From positions 62,001-126,000 of the forward strand of contig MKUP01000022.1 of assembly GCA_001898625.1 (NCBI GenBank): a DNA stretch of 64,000 nucleotides. The letters are read 5' to 3'. Positions 8,727 through 15,880 of this stretch are shown piece by piece. The translations under genes were made by a program, and so were the position numbers. The stretch is from Burkholderiales bacterium 67-32. Lineage in GTDB: Bacteria > Pseudomonadota > Gammaproteobacteria > Burkholderiales > Burkholderiaceae_B. Numbering within the stretch: the first letter of the stretch is position 1; every line of letters starts with the position of its first letter. The notes below the pieces were generated by a model that ran no database searches, was not told the origin of the DNA, and was given only the letters and a program-made list of their open reading frames with translations.

Positions 8727-8795
8727 CGCCCGGGCCGCTTGTGGCGCCCCGGGCGGTACTGCGTCTGTTTCTACTACTGCTACTGCTGTTGCTGC
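8727..8795 (-). other. ahpC-ahpF intergenic stem and trinucleotide repeat
   Basis: Directly after the ahpC stop codon, about 25 bases consist of CTG/CTA-type triplets (8770-8795 on the plus strand), a short imperfect trinucleotide repeat. Next on the transcript, CGCCCGGG (8727-8734) and CCCGGGCG (8748-8755) form a perfect 8-bp GC stem without a T run. It could stabilise the ahpC message or lower read-through into ahpF; this is inference. Confidence 0.45.
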
Positions 8796-9359
8796 TTAGA
8801 TCTTGCCGACCAGGTCCAGCGAAGGAGCCAGCGTCTTCTCGCCTTCCTTCCACTTGGCGGGGCAGACTTCGCCCGGGTGGTTGGCCACGTAGATGGCGGC
8901 CTTGACCTTGCGCAGCAGTTCCTTGGCGTCACGGCCGATGCCTTCGGCGGTCACTTCGACGGCCTGGATCACGCCTTGCGGGTCGATGATGAAGGTGCCG
9001 CGATCGGCCAGGCCCTGGCCCGCGCGCAGGACTTCGAAGTTCTGGGTGACTTCCCAGGTGGGGTCGCCGATCATCGTGTACTTGATCTTGCCGATGGCGG
9101 GCGAGGTGTCGTGCCAGGCCTTGTGCGAGAAGTGGGTGTCGGTCGAGACCGAGAACACCTCGACGCCCAGCTTCTGGAATTCGGCGTAGTTGTCGGCCAG
9201 GTCTTCCAGCTCGGTCGGGCACACGAAGGTGAAGTCGGCCGGATAGAACACCACCACGGCCCACTTGCCCTTCAGGGTCTGGTCGGTGACTTCGACGAAC
9301 TTGCCTTCCTTGAAGGCGGTCGCTTTGAACGGCTTGACCTGAGTATTGACTAGAGACAT
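8796..9359 (-). CDS. ahpC: alkyl hydroperoxide reductase subunit C (2-Cys peroxiredoxin)
   Basis: This 187-residue protein is a typical AhpC. The peroxidatic C47 lies in [10 protein letters not shown], and the resolving C166 in GEVCPAKW. It detoxifies organic peroxides and hydrogen peroxide using electrons from AhpF, encoded next on the same strand. The start at 9357-9359 ([11 protein letters not shown]) has a GAGAGGA ribosome binding site. An in-frame upstream start exists but would add residues unlike the family. An OxyR-like site lies about 70-105 bases upstream, consistent with peroxide induction. Confidence 0.96.
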   Translation of the reverse strand: MSLVNTQVKPFKATAFKEGKFVEVTDQTLKGKWAVVVFYPADFTFVCPTELEDLADNYAEFQKLGVEVFSVSTDTHFSHKAWHDTSPAIGKIKYTMIGDPTWEVTQNFEVLRAGQGLADRGTFIIDPQGVIQAVEVTAEGIGRDAKELLRKVKAAIYVANHPGEVCPAKWKEGEKTLAPSLDLVGKI

Positions 9360-9388
9360 TGCAGTTTCCTCTCTTGCTGGGTTGAAAA

Positions 9389-9411
9389 GACGTATATGAA
9401 TGGTATACGTC
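9389..9411. promoter_or_regulatory. 8-bp inverted repeat in the ahpC upstream region
   Basis: GACGTATA (9389-9396) and TATACGTC (9404-9411) form a perfect inverted repeat with a 7-base gap, 30 bases before the ahpC start. It could be a repressor operator, a leader hairpin, or overlap the ahpC -10 region. The sequence alone cannot decide between these. Confidence 0.5.
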
Positions 9412-9428
9412 ACTGGACAATTGATCAA

Positions 9429-9465
9429 ATTGATTGATTCAATATGGTCGATCGTAAAATGCTAT
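9429..9465. promoter_or_regulatory. putative OxyR binding site upstream of ahpC
   Basis: Two 15-bp units, ATTGATTGATTCAAT (9429-9443) and ATCGTAAAATGCTAT (9451-9465), are separated by 7 bp. This is the spacing of the OxyR tetramer consensus (two ATAGntnnnanCTAT units with a 7-bp spacer). Each unit matches 7 of 10 defined positions by my count. The position upstream of ahpC fits known OxyR control of ahpCF in other bacteria. The rest of 9466-9600 shows nothing recognisable. Confidence 0.5.
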
Positions 9466-9600
9466 CGATCATCGTAGGCGACGGATGCTTCAGGAGCATG
9501 CCGGAAGAGGCGATCGTCCGGCCGGCGCCGGCCCGGATGGAAAAGGATATGAGGCCGGCCCGCCCGCTTACAAGCGATGTTGCAGTTGGACGTGCCGGGC

Positions 9601-10296
9601 TCAGGCGCGCAGCGACGGCATGCGGCGTGCCACCGGGCCGGCGGCCTCCAGCATGCGCTCGAGCCACTGCGCGACCACGTCGTCCTCGGCCAGGATGGGA
9701 AAGTCGCTGACGCAGCGGGCCCACTGGAATCCGCCGAAGACGATGTAGTCGGCATAGGCGGGGGCGTCGCCGCACAGGAAGGGCTGGGCCTTGAGCACCA
9801 GCCGCAGCGGTATCAGGCCGGCCCGGAAGTCCTCGACGCGGGTGTCGCGGTCGGCGCAGGCGGCGGCCAGCGGCATGCCCAGGCGCTGCTCGCGGCTGCT
9901 GTGGAAGTAGGGCAGATCGCCTTCGTGCAGCGTGGCGGGGATATCGACCAGCACCAGGCGCGTCAGGCCGGGCAGTTGCACGGAATCGGCCCAGCTGTTG
10001 ACGAACCTGGCCATGGCCTGGGCCTGCGGTCCGCCGAACAGCGACGGCGCATCGGGATAGGCCGTTTCAAGGTACAGCGCGATCTGCCAGGAGTCGGACA
10101 CCACCCGGTCGCCATCGACCAGCACCGGTACGCGGCCCTGGCCCGAGAACGCGAGCTTGTCCTTTTCCGTGAAGCGCCACGGCACGGTCTCCACCTCCAG
10201 TCCCTTATGCGCCAGCGCCAGCCGCGCGCGCCAGCAGTAGGGGCTGAAGCGGAAGTCGGGATTGGCGCCGGCAAGGTCGTACAGGAGTCTGGCCAT
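9601..10296 (-). CDS. glutathione S-transferase family protein
   Basis: This 231-residue protein has an N-terminal thioredoxin-like GST domain with FSPYCWRARLALAHKGLEVE, the cis-Pro turn RVPVLVDGD and the glutathione-contact SDSWQIALYLE (about residues 15-80). A helical C-terminal domain follows. The SPYC motif suggests a Cys or Ser active-site GST, possibly of the beta, zeta or omega-like type; the substrate is unknown. I place the start at 10296 (MARLLYDL), since the 12 extra residues of a longer start are not GST-like. It lies upstream of ahpC on the same strand but 240 bases away, with a separate ahpC control region between. Confidence 0.85.
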   Translation of the reverse strand: MARLLYDLAGANPDFRFSPYCWRARLALAHKGLEVETVPWRFTEKDKLAFSGQGRVPVLVDGDRVVSDSWQIALYLETAYPDAPSLFGGPQAQAMARFVNSWADSVQLPGLTRLVLVDIPATLHEGDLPYFHSSREQRLGMPLAAACADRDTRVEDFRAGLIPLRLVLKAQPFLCGDAPAYADYIVFGGFQWARCVSDFPILAEDDVVAQWLERMLEAAGPVARRMPSLRA

Positions 10297-10354
10297 CGGT
10301 CGGGTCTCTGGGGAAAGCGGATCGGGCGACAACTATACCGCTCGCCGGGGTGTG

Positions 10355-10909
10355 TCAGAACAGGCCCGGCTGGCGGCTGCTTGCACGCGACGCCAGCCGC
10401 ACGCCTTCGTGTTCCAGCAGCCAGACCTTGCGGTGCAGCCCGCCGCCGTAGCCGGTCAGGCTGGCATTGGCGCCGATGACGCGGTGGCAGGGGACGACGA
10501 TGCTGACCGGATTGGCGCCATTGGCCAGCCCCACCGCACGCACCGCCTTGGGCCGCCCGATGCGCTGGGCGAGTTCGGAATAGCTAATGGTCTGGCCCAC
10601 GGGGATGCGCCGGAGTTCGCGCCAGACGTCGCGTTGGAAGGTGGTGCCGGCGGTGGCCACTTCCAGGTCGTCGATGGCCGGCAACTCGCCCTCCAGGTAG
10701 GCATCCAGCCGCCGGCGCGCCTCGCTAGGAGCGCCGCGATCGCGCAGCGCATAGCCCTGCCTGCCGTAGTGATGGCCCAGCAGTTCATGCATGCGCGGCT
10801 GGTAGTCTTCCCAATCGACAGCGCGCAGGCGGCCGTCCTCGTCGGTCAGTATCAGCATCTGCCCCACGGGAGTGGGGCGGTATTCCACGAGCAGTGTCAG
10901 AGTCGTCAT
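10355..10909 (-). CDS. ogt: methylated-DNA--[protein]-cysteine S-methyltransferase
   Basis: This 184-residue suicide DNA-repair enzyme removes alkyl groups from O6-alkylguanine. The active-site motif PCHRVIGANASLTGY contains the acceptor cysteine (about residue 143). FQRDVWRELRRIPVGQTISY is the helix-turn-helix entry of the DNA-binding domain. It lacks the Ada regulatory domain, so it is Ogt-like. The ATG overlaps the stop codon of the upstream DUF488 gene (ATGA at 10906-10909), implying translational coupling. Confidence 0.93.
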   Translation of the reverse strand: MTTLTLLVEYRPTPVGQMLILTDEDGRLRAVDWEDYQPRMHELLGHHYGRQGYALRDRGAPSEARRRLDAYLEGELPAIDDLEVATAGTTFQRDVWRELRRIPVGQTISYSELAQRIGRPKAVRAVGLANGANPVSIVVPCHRVIGANASLTGYGGGLHRKVWLLEHEGVRLASRASSRQPGLF

Positions 10910-11283
10910 GAGGAATGGCGGGCGGTTCGCAGCAGCGCGTCGCGCAGTACGAGCGCATGATTGTGGTCGGGGTCCTTGGCACCGTACAGCAAGGTGATGG
11001 GGTGGTCGCCGGCATCGTGCAGCAGGGCGGACAGCCCCTGCCGCTGCGCGTCGCCCTGGAGTTCGGCCGCGTAGCGTTCGTGGAACTCGGTCCATCGTTC
11101 GGGACGATGGCCGAACCAGCGGCGCAGTTCGGGGCTGGGCGCCAGGTCCTTGGGCCATGCGTCGTAGGCCAGGTCCTCGCGGCGGACGCCGCGCGGCCAC
11201 AACCGGTCCACCAGGACCCGGTAGCGGCCCGGTGCGACGCCTGCGTGGTCGTAGACCCGGTGCAGTTCGATCTCGGGTTTCAT
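10906..11283 (-). CDS. DUF488 family protein
   Basis: This 125-residue protein has the DUF488 pattern: RYRVLVDRLWPRGVRRE, then AYDAWPKDLAPSPELRRWFGH, and the C-terminal LLYGAKDPDHNHALVLRD. The family's biochemical function is not established. Two ATG codons are possible; the one at 11281-11283 has GAGAGG seven bases upstream and is preferred over the ATG at 11287-11289. Its stop overlaps the ogt start by four bases, and it follows the pirin gene by 11 bases, so the three probably form one transcript. Confidence 0.85.
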   Translation of the reverse strand: MKPEIELHRVYDHAGVAPGRYRVLVDRLWPRGVRREDLAYDAWPKDLAPSPELRRWFGHRPERWTEFHERYAAELQGDAQRQGLSALLHDAGDHPITLLYGAKDPDHNHALVLRDALLRTARHSS

Positions 11284-11294
11284 CTCCATGCCTC

Positions 11295-12167
11295 TCAAGC
11301 CAGGCGGCCGTCGCGGAAATCGCTCAGCGCCTGGAAAATCTCCTGCTGGTCGTTCATGACGAACGGCCCGTACTGCGCGATGGGTTCGTGCAACGGATGG
11401 CCGGCGATCAGCAGCGCGCGGGCCGGTCCGCCGTGCGCGGCCAGGACGACGCCGTCCGTGTCGGGGGCGTTGGCCAGGATGGCCATGCGGCCCGCTTCGA
11501 CCGTGGTGGCGCCGATCGCGACACTGCCGCGGTAGACGTAGACGAAGGCGTTGTGGCCGGCGGGGAGGCGCTGCGCGAAGCGGGTTTCCGCCGGCAGGTG
11601 CACGTCGAGGTAGTAGGGCTCGGTCGCGGGCCGGGACACCGCGCCTTCGACGCCGTGGCTGCGCCCCGCGATGACGGTCGCCTCGACGCCCGATTCGGTC
11701 GTGGCGCGGGGTAGGTCGGCGGCCTGGAAATCGCGGTACCAGGGCGCCGACATCTTGTCGCGCGCGGGCAGGTTCAGCCAGAGCTGGAAGCCCTCCATGA
11801 CGCCTTCTTCCTGTTGCGGGAGTTCGGAGTGGATCACTCCCCGGCCGGCGGTCATCCATTGCACGCCGCCGTTCTCCAGCAGGCCTTCGTGGCCGGCGCT
11901 GTCCCGGTGGCGCATGCGGCCCGCGATCATGTAGGTGATGGTCTCGAAGCCGCGGTGGGGGTGGTCCGGGAAACCCGCGATGTAGTCATCGGGGTTGTCG
12001 GTGCCGAAGGCGTCCAGCATCAGGAACGGATCCAGGCGGCGCTGCAGGTGCTGGTCGATCACCCGGGTGAGCTTGACGCCCGCCCCGTCGGACGTGGCGC
12101 GGCCGGCAACGATGCGTTCGACGTCGCGGGGATGGTTGACCGTCTCGGCGGCGGGGGAAGCGGACAT
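11295..12167 (-). CDS. pirin family protein (bicupin)
   Basis: This 290-residue protein has the pirin N-terminal cupin with the metal-binding residues in GFPDHPHRGFETITYMIAG, about residues 55-75, and GRGVIHSELP at about 100-110. The C-terminal cupin carries HNAFVYVYRGSV. Bacterial pirins can act as quercetin dioxygenases or bind redox partners; no specific role is evident here. An AAGGAG ribosome binding site precedes the ATG at 12165-12167. It is the first gene of the pirin-DUF488-ogt unit. Confidence 0.92.
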   Translation of the reverse strand: MSASPAAETVNHPRDVERIVAGRATSDGAGVKLTRVIDQHLQRRLDPFLMLDAFGTDNPDDYIAGFPDHPHRGFETITYMIAGRMRHRDSAGHEGLLENGGVQWMTAGRGVIHSELPQQEEGVMEGFQLWLNLPARDKMSAPWYRDFQAADLPRATTESGVEATVIAGRSHGVEGAVSRPATEPYYLDVHLPAETRFAQRLPAGHNAFVYVYRGSVAIGATTVEAGRMAILANAPDTDGVVLAAHGGPARALLIAGHPLHEPIAQYGPFVMNDQQEIFQALSDFRDGRLA

Positions 12168-12364
12168 GTCGGACTCCTTCGGGAGGAGGCGCCATGTTTG
12201 CCGCGCCTCCGGAGCCTTCCAGCATAGATCCAACCCGGCGGTATGGGCAAAGTGCCAAGGCGAGCGGACACCTTCGCCTGTCACGGCCGTGCGCTTGCTC
12301 TTCCTTTCTTGCCCATCGATAATAAGTGCAACAAATTGATAAATAGGCAACGGGGGGTATCGAA

Positions 12365-14194
12365 TTGTTCCGGATTCGCGATTTTTCGAAATGGAAGGAT
12401 ATCGGCGCTGCGCCGCCGGTACGGGCCGTGGCCGGCGGGCTGGCGGCGGCAGTGCTGGCTGCGTTGGCGGCCTGTGGCGGCGACGGGGCCATTCCGCCAC
12501 CGGTCGATCCCTTGCAGCCGTACCGCGACCAGGTCGTCAATTGGCAAAAGTGTGATGCCGATGTCGTGGGCGGAGGATCCTTCGTCCCCGAAGAGATCCT
12601 GGCCCGTTTGAGCTGCGCGACCATACGCGTCCCGCTCGACTACTCGAACCCCACGAAGGGCGATGCCGTCGTGGCCGTGTCCCGCGTGGCGGCGGGCGAG
12701 CGGTCGCAGCGGCTGGGCGCCATCCTGGTCAATCCGGGCGGCCCCGGCGGCGACGGCCTGGCCTGGTCGCTGAACCTGGCCGTGCTGTGGGGCAACGCCA
12801 GCGAATCCACGACCACGGGACAGCAGCTTCGCACGATCGTCCAGCGCTACGACATGGTCGGTTTTTCGCCGCGCGGCGTCGGCGCCAGCAGCCGCATGTA
12901 TTGCGGCACGAGCGGCATGCTCAGGCCCGAGCACCACAGCTCGGACCGCAGCGAGGCCAACGTCGCGGCCATGCTGTTCAACGCCAATGCGCTGGGCGAT
13001 GCCTGCCTGCGCAATCCGCTGGTCAAGTACATCAACACCGACGCCACGGTCCGCGACATGGACCTGATCCGCGGCCTGCTGGGCGACGCCAAGTTCAACT
13101 ACGTCGGTATTTCCTACGGGACCTGGCTGGGGGCCTGGTATGCGTCGCTGTTCCCCGAGCGGGTCGGGCGCATGGTGCTGGACAGCTCGATGGACGTCAC
13201 CGGCAACATCGACGTCAACGTCGTGATGCAGCCCATGGCCATGCAGCGCGTGCTGGACGAATTCATCGCGCCTTTCGCGTCCCGCCATCCCGATCGCTTC
13301 GGGATAGGCACCAACGCGGCCGAGATAGCAAACGTCTATCGCACCCTGCCCGAACCCATGCGGGTGGCGTTCGGCCAGCAGGCAAACCTGCACTCGATCC
13401 TCAGCAAGACCCATCGCGTCGCCAAGGGGGCGCAGCTCATCTCCGCCGCGCGGGGCATGAACCAGGTCCTGATCGACAACCCCGGCATCGACGACTCCAG
13501 GAAATTGGACGAGAAGCTGATGGAGTACGAGTTCGCGCCGGACTTCGGCGGCGACATCGAGATCCGGGGTCTCGCCCAGGCCATGATCGAACCGTACCTC
13601 CGCGCCTTCACGCCGACCCCTTCGCCCGTCGAGCTCAGCACCTTCAACTCCGTGTTCAACACCGTGGTGTGCAACGATACGGTGGCCACGAGCACCGATC
13701 CGCAATACTGGGTGAAGCTGGGCAACGAGATGGCGACCAGCTATCCCTACGAGGGCGGCTCGGTCACCCGCAGCCTGTGCGCGACCTGGGGCGGTCCTTC
13801 GGTCGCCAAGCCGCCGCTGTCGCGCGCCGGCGCGTCGGCCCCCATCCTGATGCTGCAAAGCGAATTCGATGCCCAGACCGCGACCGAAGGCGCCCGGCGC
13901 TCCTTCGACGCGCTGCCGCAGGCGCACCTGGTCGTGGTTACCGGTGCCTATTCGCATGGTGTGGTGCCGGAAAGCAATGCCTGCGTCGATGCGACGATCG
14001 GCACCTACTTCGCCAACGGCGTGGTGCCGGGGCGCAGCAGCACGTGCGCGGAGCCGCCGCTGCCCTACGAGGGGACGGCGGATGCCACTCGCATGGCCAA
14101 GACCAGTGCCGGCGAGACCGACGCGGCCGCCCAGGCGCGCGACGCGCTGCGCCAGAGCCTGGACGCGATTTCCACTTCGGGCGCGCGGTTCTAG
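12365..14194 (+). CDS. lipoprotein alpha/beta hydrolase with TAP-like C-terminal domain
   Basis: This 609-residue protein appears to start with TTG, since the only nearby ATG (12391) is out of frame. A GGGGGG-rich stretch lies just upstream. The N-terminus has basic residues, an Ala-rich helix and the lipobox LAAC at residue 37, indicating an outer-membrane or membrane-anchored lipoprotein. The alpha/beta hydrolase core has the oxyanion motif NPGGPGGDG, nucleophile S250 in VGISYGTW, and later candidate Asp (SEFDAQT) and His (AYSHGV). The overall layout resembles tripeptidyl-aminopeptidase-like exported hydrolases. It is divergent from the pirin gene and ends at a strong terminator. Confidence 0.8.
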   Translation: MFRIRDFSKWKDIGAAPPVRAVAGGLAAAVLAALAACGGDGAIPPPVDPLQPYRDQVVNWQKCDADVVGGGSFVPEEILARLSCATIRVPLDYSNPTKGDAVVAVSRVAAGERSQRLGAILVNPGGPGGDGLAWSLNLAVLWGNASESTTTGQQLRTIVQRYDMVGFSPRGVGASSRMYCGTSGMLRPEHHSSDRSEANVAAMLFNANALGDACLRNPLVKYINTDATVRDMDLIRGLLGDAKFNYVGISYGTWLGAWYASLFPERVGRMVLDSSMDVTGNIDVNVVMQPMAMQRVLDEFIAPFASRHPDRFGIGTNAAEIANVYRTLPEPMRVAFGQQANLHSILSKTHRVAKGAQLISAARGMNQVLIDNPGIDDSRKLDEKLMEYEFAPDFGGDIEIRGLAQAMIEPYLRAFTPTPSPVELSTFNSVFNTVVCNDTVATSTDPQYWVKLGNEMATSYPYEGGSVTRSLCATWGGPSVAKPPLSRAGASAPILMLQSEFDAQTATEGARRSFDALPQAHLVVVTGAYSHGVVPESNACVDATIGTYFANGVVPGRSSTCAEPPLPYEGTADATRMAKTSAGETDAAAQARDALRQSLDAISTSGARF

Positions 14195-14217
14195 GCGACC
14201 AGGCAGGAATCTTCCAG

Positions 14218-14248
14218 CCGCCCGGCTTTGAGCCGGGCGGTTTTTTTT
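14218..14248 (+). terminator. rho-independent terminator of the TAP-like hydrolase gene
   Basis: A perfect 10-bp stem, CCGCCCGGCT (14218-14227) with AGCCGGGCGG (14231-14240), has a 3-base loop and is followed by eight T. Confidence 0.92.
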
Positions 14249-14261
14249 CGCCCCGCGATGC

Positions 14262-14609
14262 CTACTGCCCGCAGGGGTAGGCGTCCCCCAGCGCGTTCAC
14301 CAGTATCACCACGGCGGGCAGGCCGTGATCCTGCGGCCGGCTGGCCAGCCGCTGCCGGAAGAGTTCGACCGTGCGTCCGGTGGACACGTTGCCGGGCGCG
14401 CAGAACGGCAGCGGCGTCCTGGTGGCCATGGACTGGACACGCATGCCGTCGATCGCGCCCATCACGAACGCCGAACAGCCCAGCGAGGCGTCTCCATTGG
14501 CGCCGGGGGCGCATTGCTCATTCCAGAACGCTCCCGTCCAGGGTTCGGCGGCCAGCACGGGCTGGGCCGTCAGGGCGGCCAGGGACAGCAGGGGGGCGTA
14601 GAGTTTCAT
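14262..14609 (-). CDS. small secreted protein with Rap1a/Tai-like domain
   Basis: This 115-residue protein has a signal peptide (MKLYAPLLSLAAL to VLAAEPW, cleaved near residue 20). The mature part resembles the Rap1a/Tai immunity fold: CSAFVMGAIDG, then PFCAPGNVSTGRTVELFRQ, and a closing LVNALGDAYPC with four or more conserved cysteines. In Serratia, Rap1a proteins protect the periplasm against type VI amidase effectors. No effector gene or T6SS component is visible here, so a general periplasmic role is equally possible. A second small secreted gene lies 35 bases upstream on the same strand. Confidence 0.65.
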   Translation of the reverse strand: MKLYAPLLSLAALTAQPVLAAEPWTGAFWNEQCAPGANGDASLGCSAFVMGAIDGMRVQSMATRTPLPFCAPGNVSTGRTVELFRQRLASRPQDHGLPAVVILVNALGDAYPCGQ

Positions 14610-14644
14610 GGCGATCCTGAGAACGCGGGTTCCGGAGGGATGGG

Positions 14645-14977
14645 TCACTTGCCGCAGCTTGCGCGGGCCTGGTCGATGTCGATCTTGCGCGTTTCCATGA
14701 CGCGCACGAGCTGCGCCGTCGCGGTCAGGCAGGCATTGCCGGCAGGCGCGGCGACACGGGGCCGGGTGTTCGGCGAGCCTGGCAGGGAGGGCAGCGACGG
14801 CATCGGCGTGGGGACCTGGATGACCGACTGCGCCCGTGCGTCGCAATAGGCGGCCTTCAGGTCGCCGTCGCTCATGGCCTTCAATTCATTGTCGTCGCGC
14901 GGTGCGCATGCGGCGACGGCATTGTGCGCCGCGAACAGGCCGGCGGCGATCAGGGCGAGTTTCGGAAGAGTCGTCAT
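14645..14977 (-). CDS. small secreted hypothetical protein
   Basis: This 110-residue protein has a signal peptide (MTTLPKLALIAAGLFAAHNAVA, cleavage before ACAPRDD). The mature protein has four cysteines (in ACAP, AYCDARAQ, NACLTA and the C-terminal ASCGK), likely two disulfides, and a Pro/Ser-rich linker in the middle. I do not recognise the family. It lies 35 bases upstream of the Rap1a-like gene on the same strand, so they are probably co-transcribed. Confidence 0.7.
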   Translation of the reverse strand: MTTLPKLALIAAGLFAAHNAVAACAPRDDNELKAMSDGDLKAAYCDARAQSVIQVPTPMPSLPSLPGSPNTRPRVAAPAGNACLTATAQLVRVMETRKIDIDQARASCGK

Positions 14978-15100
14978 GGCTGCAAGGGGTGGTCGCGATC
15001 CTGGGGCAGGAGGCCGCCGCGTCGCGGCCCGCCTTGGCATGCCGGATAGTATATGTGTCTTCCAGGGGGACGTCGTCCCCGCAGACCGTCTTGGAAAACC

Positions 15101-15520
15101 ATGTTCATTCGCCCATATCGGGCCGCCGACGAAGCGGCCATTCTTGCCTTGTGGCAGACCTGCGGCCTGATCCGCCCCTGGAATGATCCCCGCAAGGACA
15201 TCCAGCGCAAACTGGCCGTGCAGCCCGAGTTGTTCCTGGTCGGGGAGTCCGACGGCGAGCCCGTCGCCTCGGCCATGGTGGGGTTCGACGGGCATCGCGG
15301 CTGGGTGTACTACCTGGCGGTGCATCCCGGCCACCAGCGATTCGGCCATGGCCGCCGCTTGATGGCGCATGCGGAACAACTCCTGATCGAACGCCGTTGC
15401 CCGAAAATCAACCTGCTGGTGCGCACGGCCAACGGCCAGGTCATCGATTTCTACCGGGCATTGGGATACGCGCAGGACGACGTGGTGAGCCTGGGCAAGC
15501 GGCTGATCCCCGATATCTGA
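15101..15520 (+). CDS. GNAT family acetyltransferase, YpeA-like
   Basis: This 139-residue protein starts MFIRPYRAADEAAILALW and has the acetyl-CoA loop HPGHQRFGHGRRLM (GNAT motif A). INLLVRTANGQVIDFYRALGY then forms motif B. The gapless match to YpeA-type acetyltransferases, with length near 140, supports the call; the substrate is unknown. The start at 15101 is chosen because the family begins with this (I/V)RPY segment; an in-frame upstream start would add 16 unrelated residues. Confidence 0.85.
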   Translation: MFIRPYRAADEAAILALWQTCGLIRPWNDPRKDIQRKLAVQPELFLVGESDGEPVASAMVGFDGHRGWVYYLAVHPGHQRFGHGRRLMAHAEQLLIERRCPKINLLVRTANGQVIDFYRALGYAQDDVVSLGKRLIPDI

Positions 15521-15585
15521 GACGGCGTTGCCTTGTGGCGGACGCCCCTTGCGCTTTCGCATTTCGTTGCGAATCCGGCGCCCGA

Positions 15586-15603
15586 TTTTCACCCTATTGT
15601 CAC
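15586..15603 (+). promoter_or_regulatory. putative Pho box upstream of the lipoprotein-phospholipase C pair
   Basis: TTTTCAC (15586-15592) and TTGTCAC (15597-15603) are direct repeats separated by 4 bp (CCTA), the arrangement of PhoB half-sites (CTGTCAT consensus). A -10-like TAGGCT lies 10 bp further at 15614-15619, the spacing usual in PhoB-dependent promoters where the Pho box replaces the -35. The matches are 4/7 and 5/7, so this is suggestive only. Confidence 0.45.
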
Positions 15604-15681
15604 CTGGGCTTTCTAGGCTTGCACCGCCGCACATTCGTCGTGTCCGGCCCGTCGCATCCCTTACTTTCCCACTGCCCACCC

Positions 15682-15840
15682 ATGCCCATACCGACCTTCG
15701 CGCGAGCCCTAGCCGTGGCGCTTGCTGTCGCTACGTTCCTGACCGCTTGTGGCAGCGATGACGATTCATCGCCGACTTCTCCTCCCGGCCCTGGGACCGA
15801 GCAGCCGTCTCCGAAGCCCGAATTGCGCTGCGCGCCTTGA
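15682..15840 (+). CDS. small lipoprotein (52 residues)
   Basis: This 52-residue protein has a short basic start, a hydrophobic segment and a clean lipobox (LTAC, Cys at residue 23). An acidic and Ser/Pro-rich tail with no fold follows (GSDDDSSPTS, then PGPGTEQ) ending in RCAP. Residue +2 is Gly, consistent with outer-membrane sorting. I do not recognise a family. Its stop is 40 bases before the phospholipase C gene, so they probably share a transcript. It might help phospholipase release or be an independent small envelope lipoprotein. Confidence 0.6.
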   Translation: MPIPTFARALAVALAVATFLTACGSDDDSSPTSPPGPGTEQPSPKPELRCAP

Positions 15841-15880
15841 TGGCTACCCGACGCTCACTACGACTCACGCACCGACATCC

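Noticed and set aside
14262-14977. Toxin-immunity pair of a type VI system
   Set aside because: Only an immunity-like protein is visible. The neighbour has no amidase motif and both are secreted, so I report it as an orphan rather than a pair.
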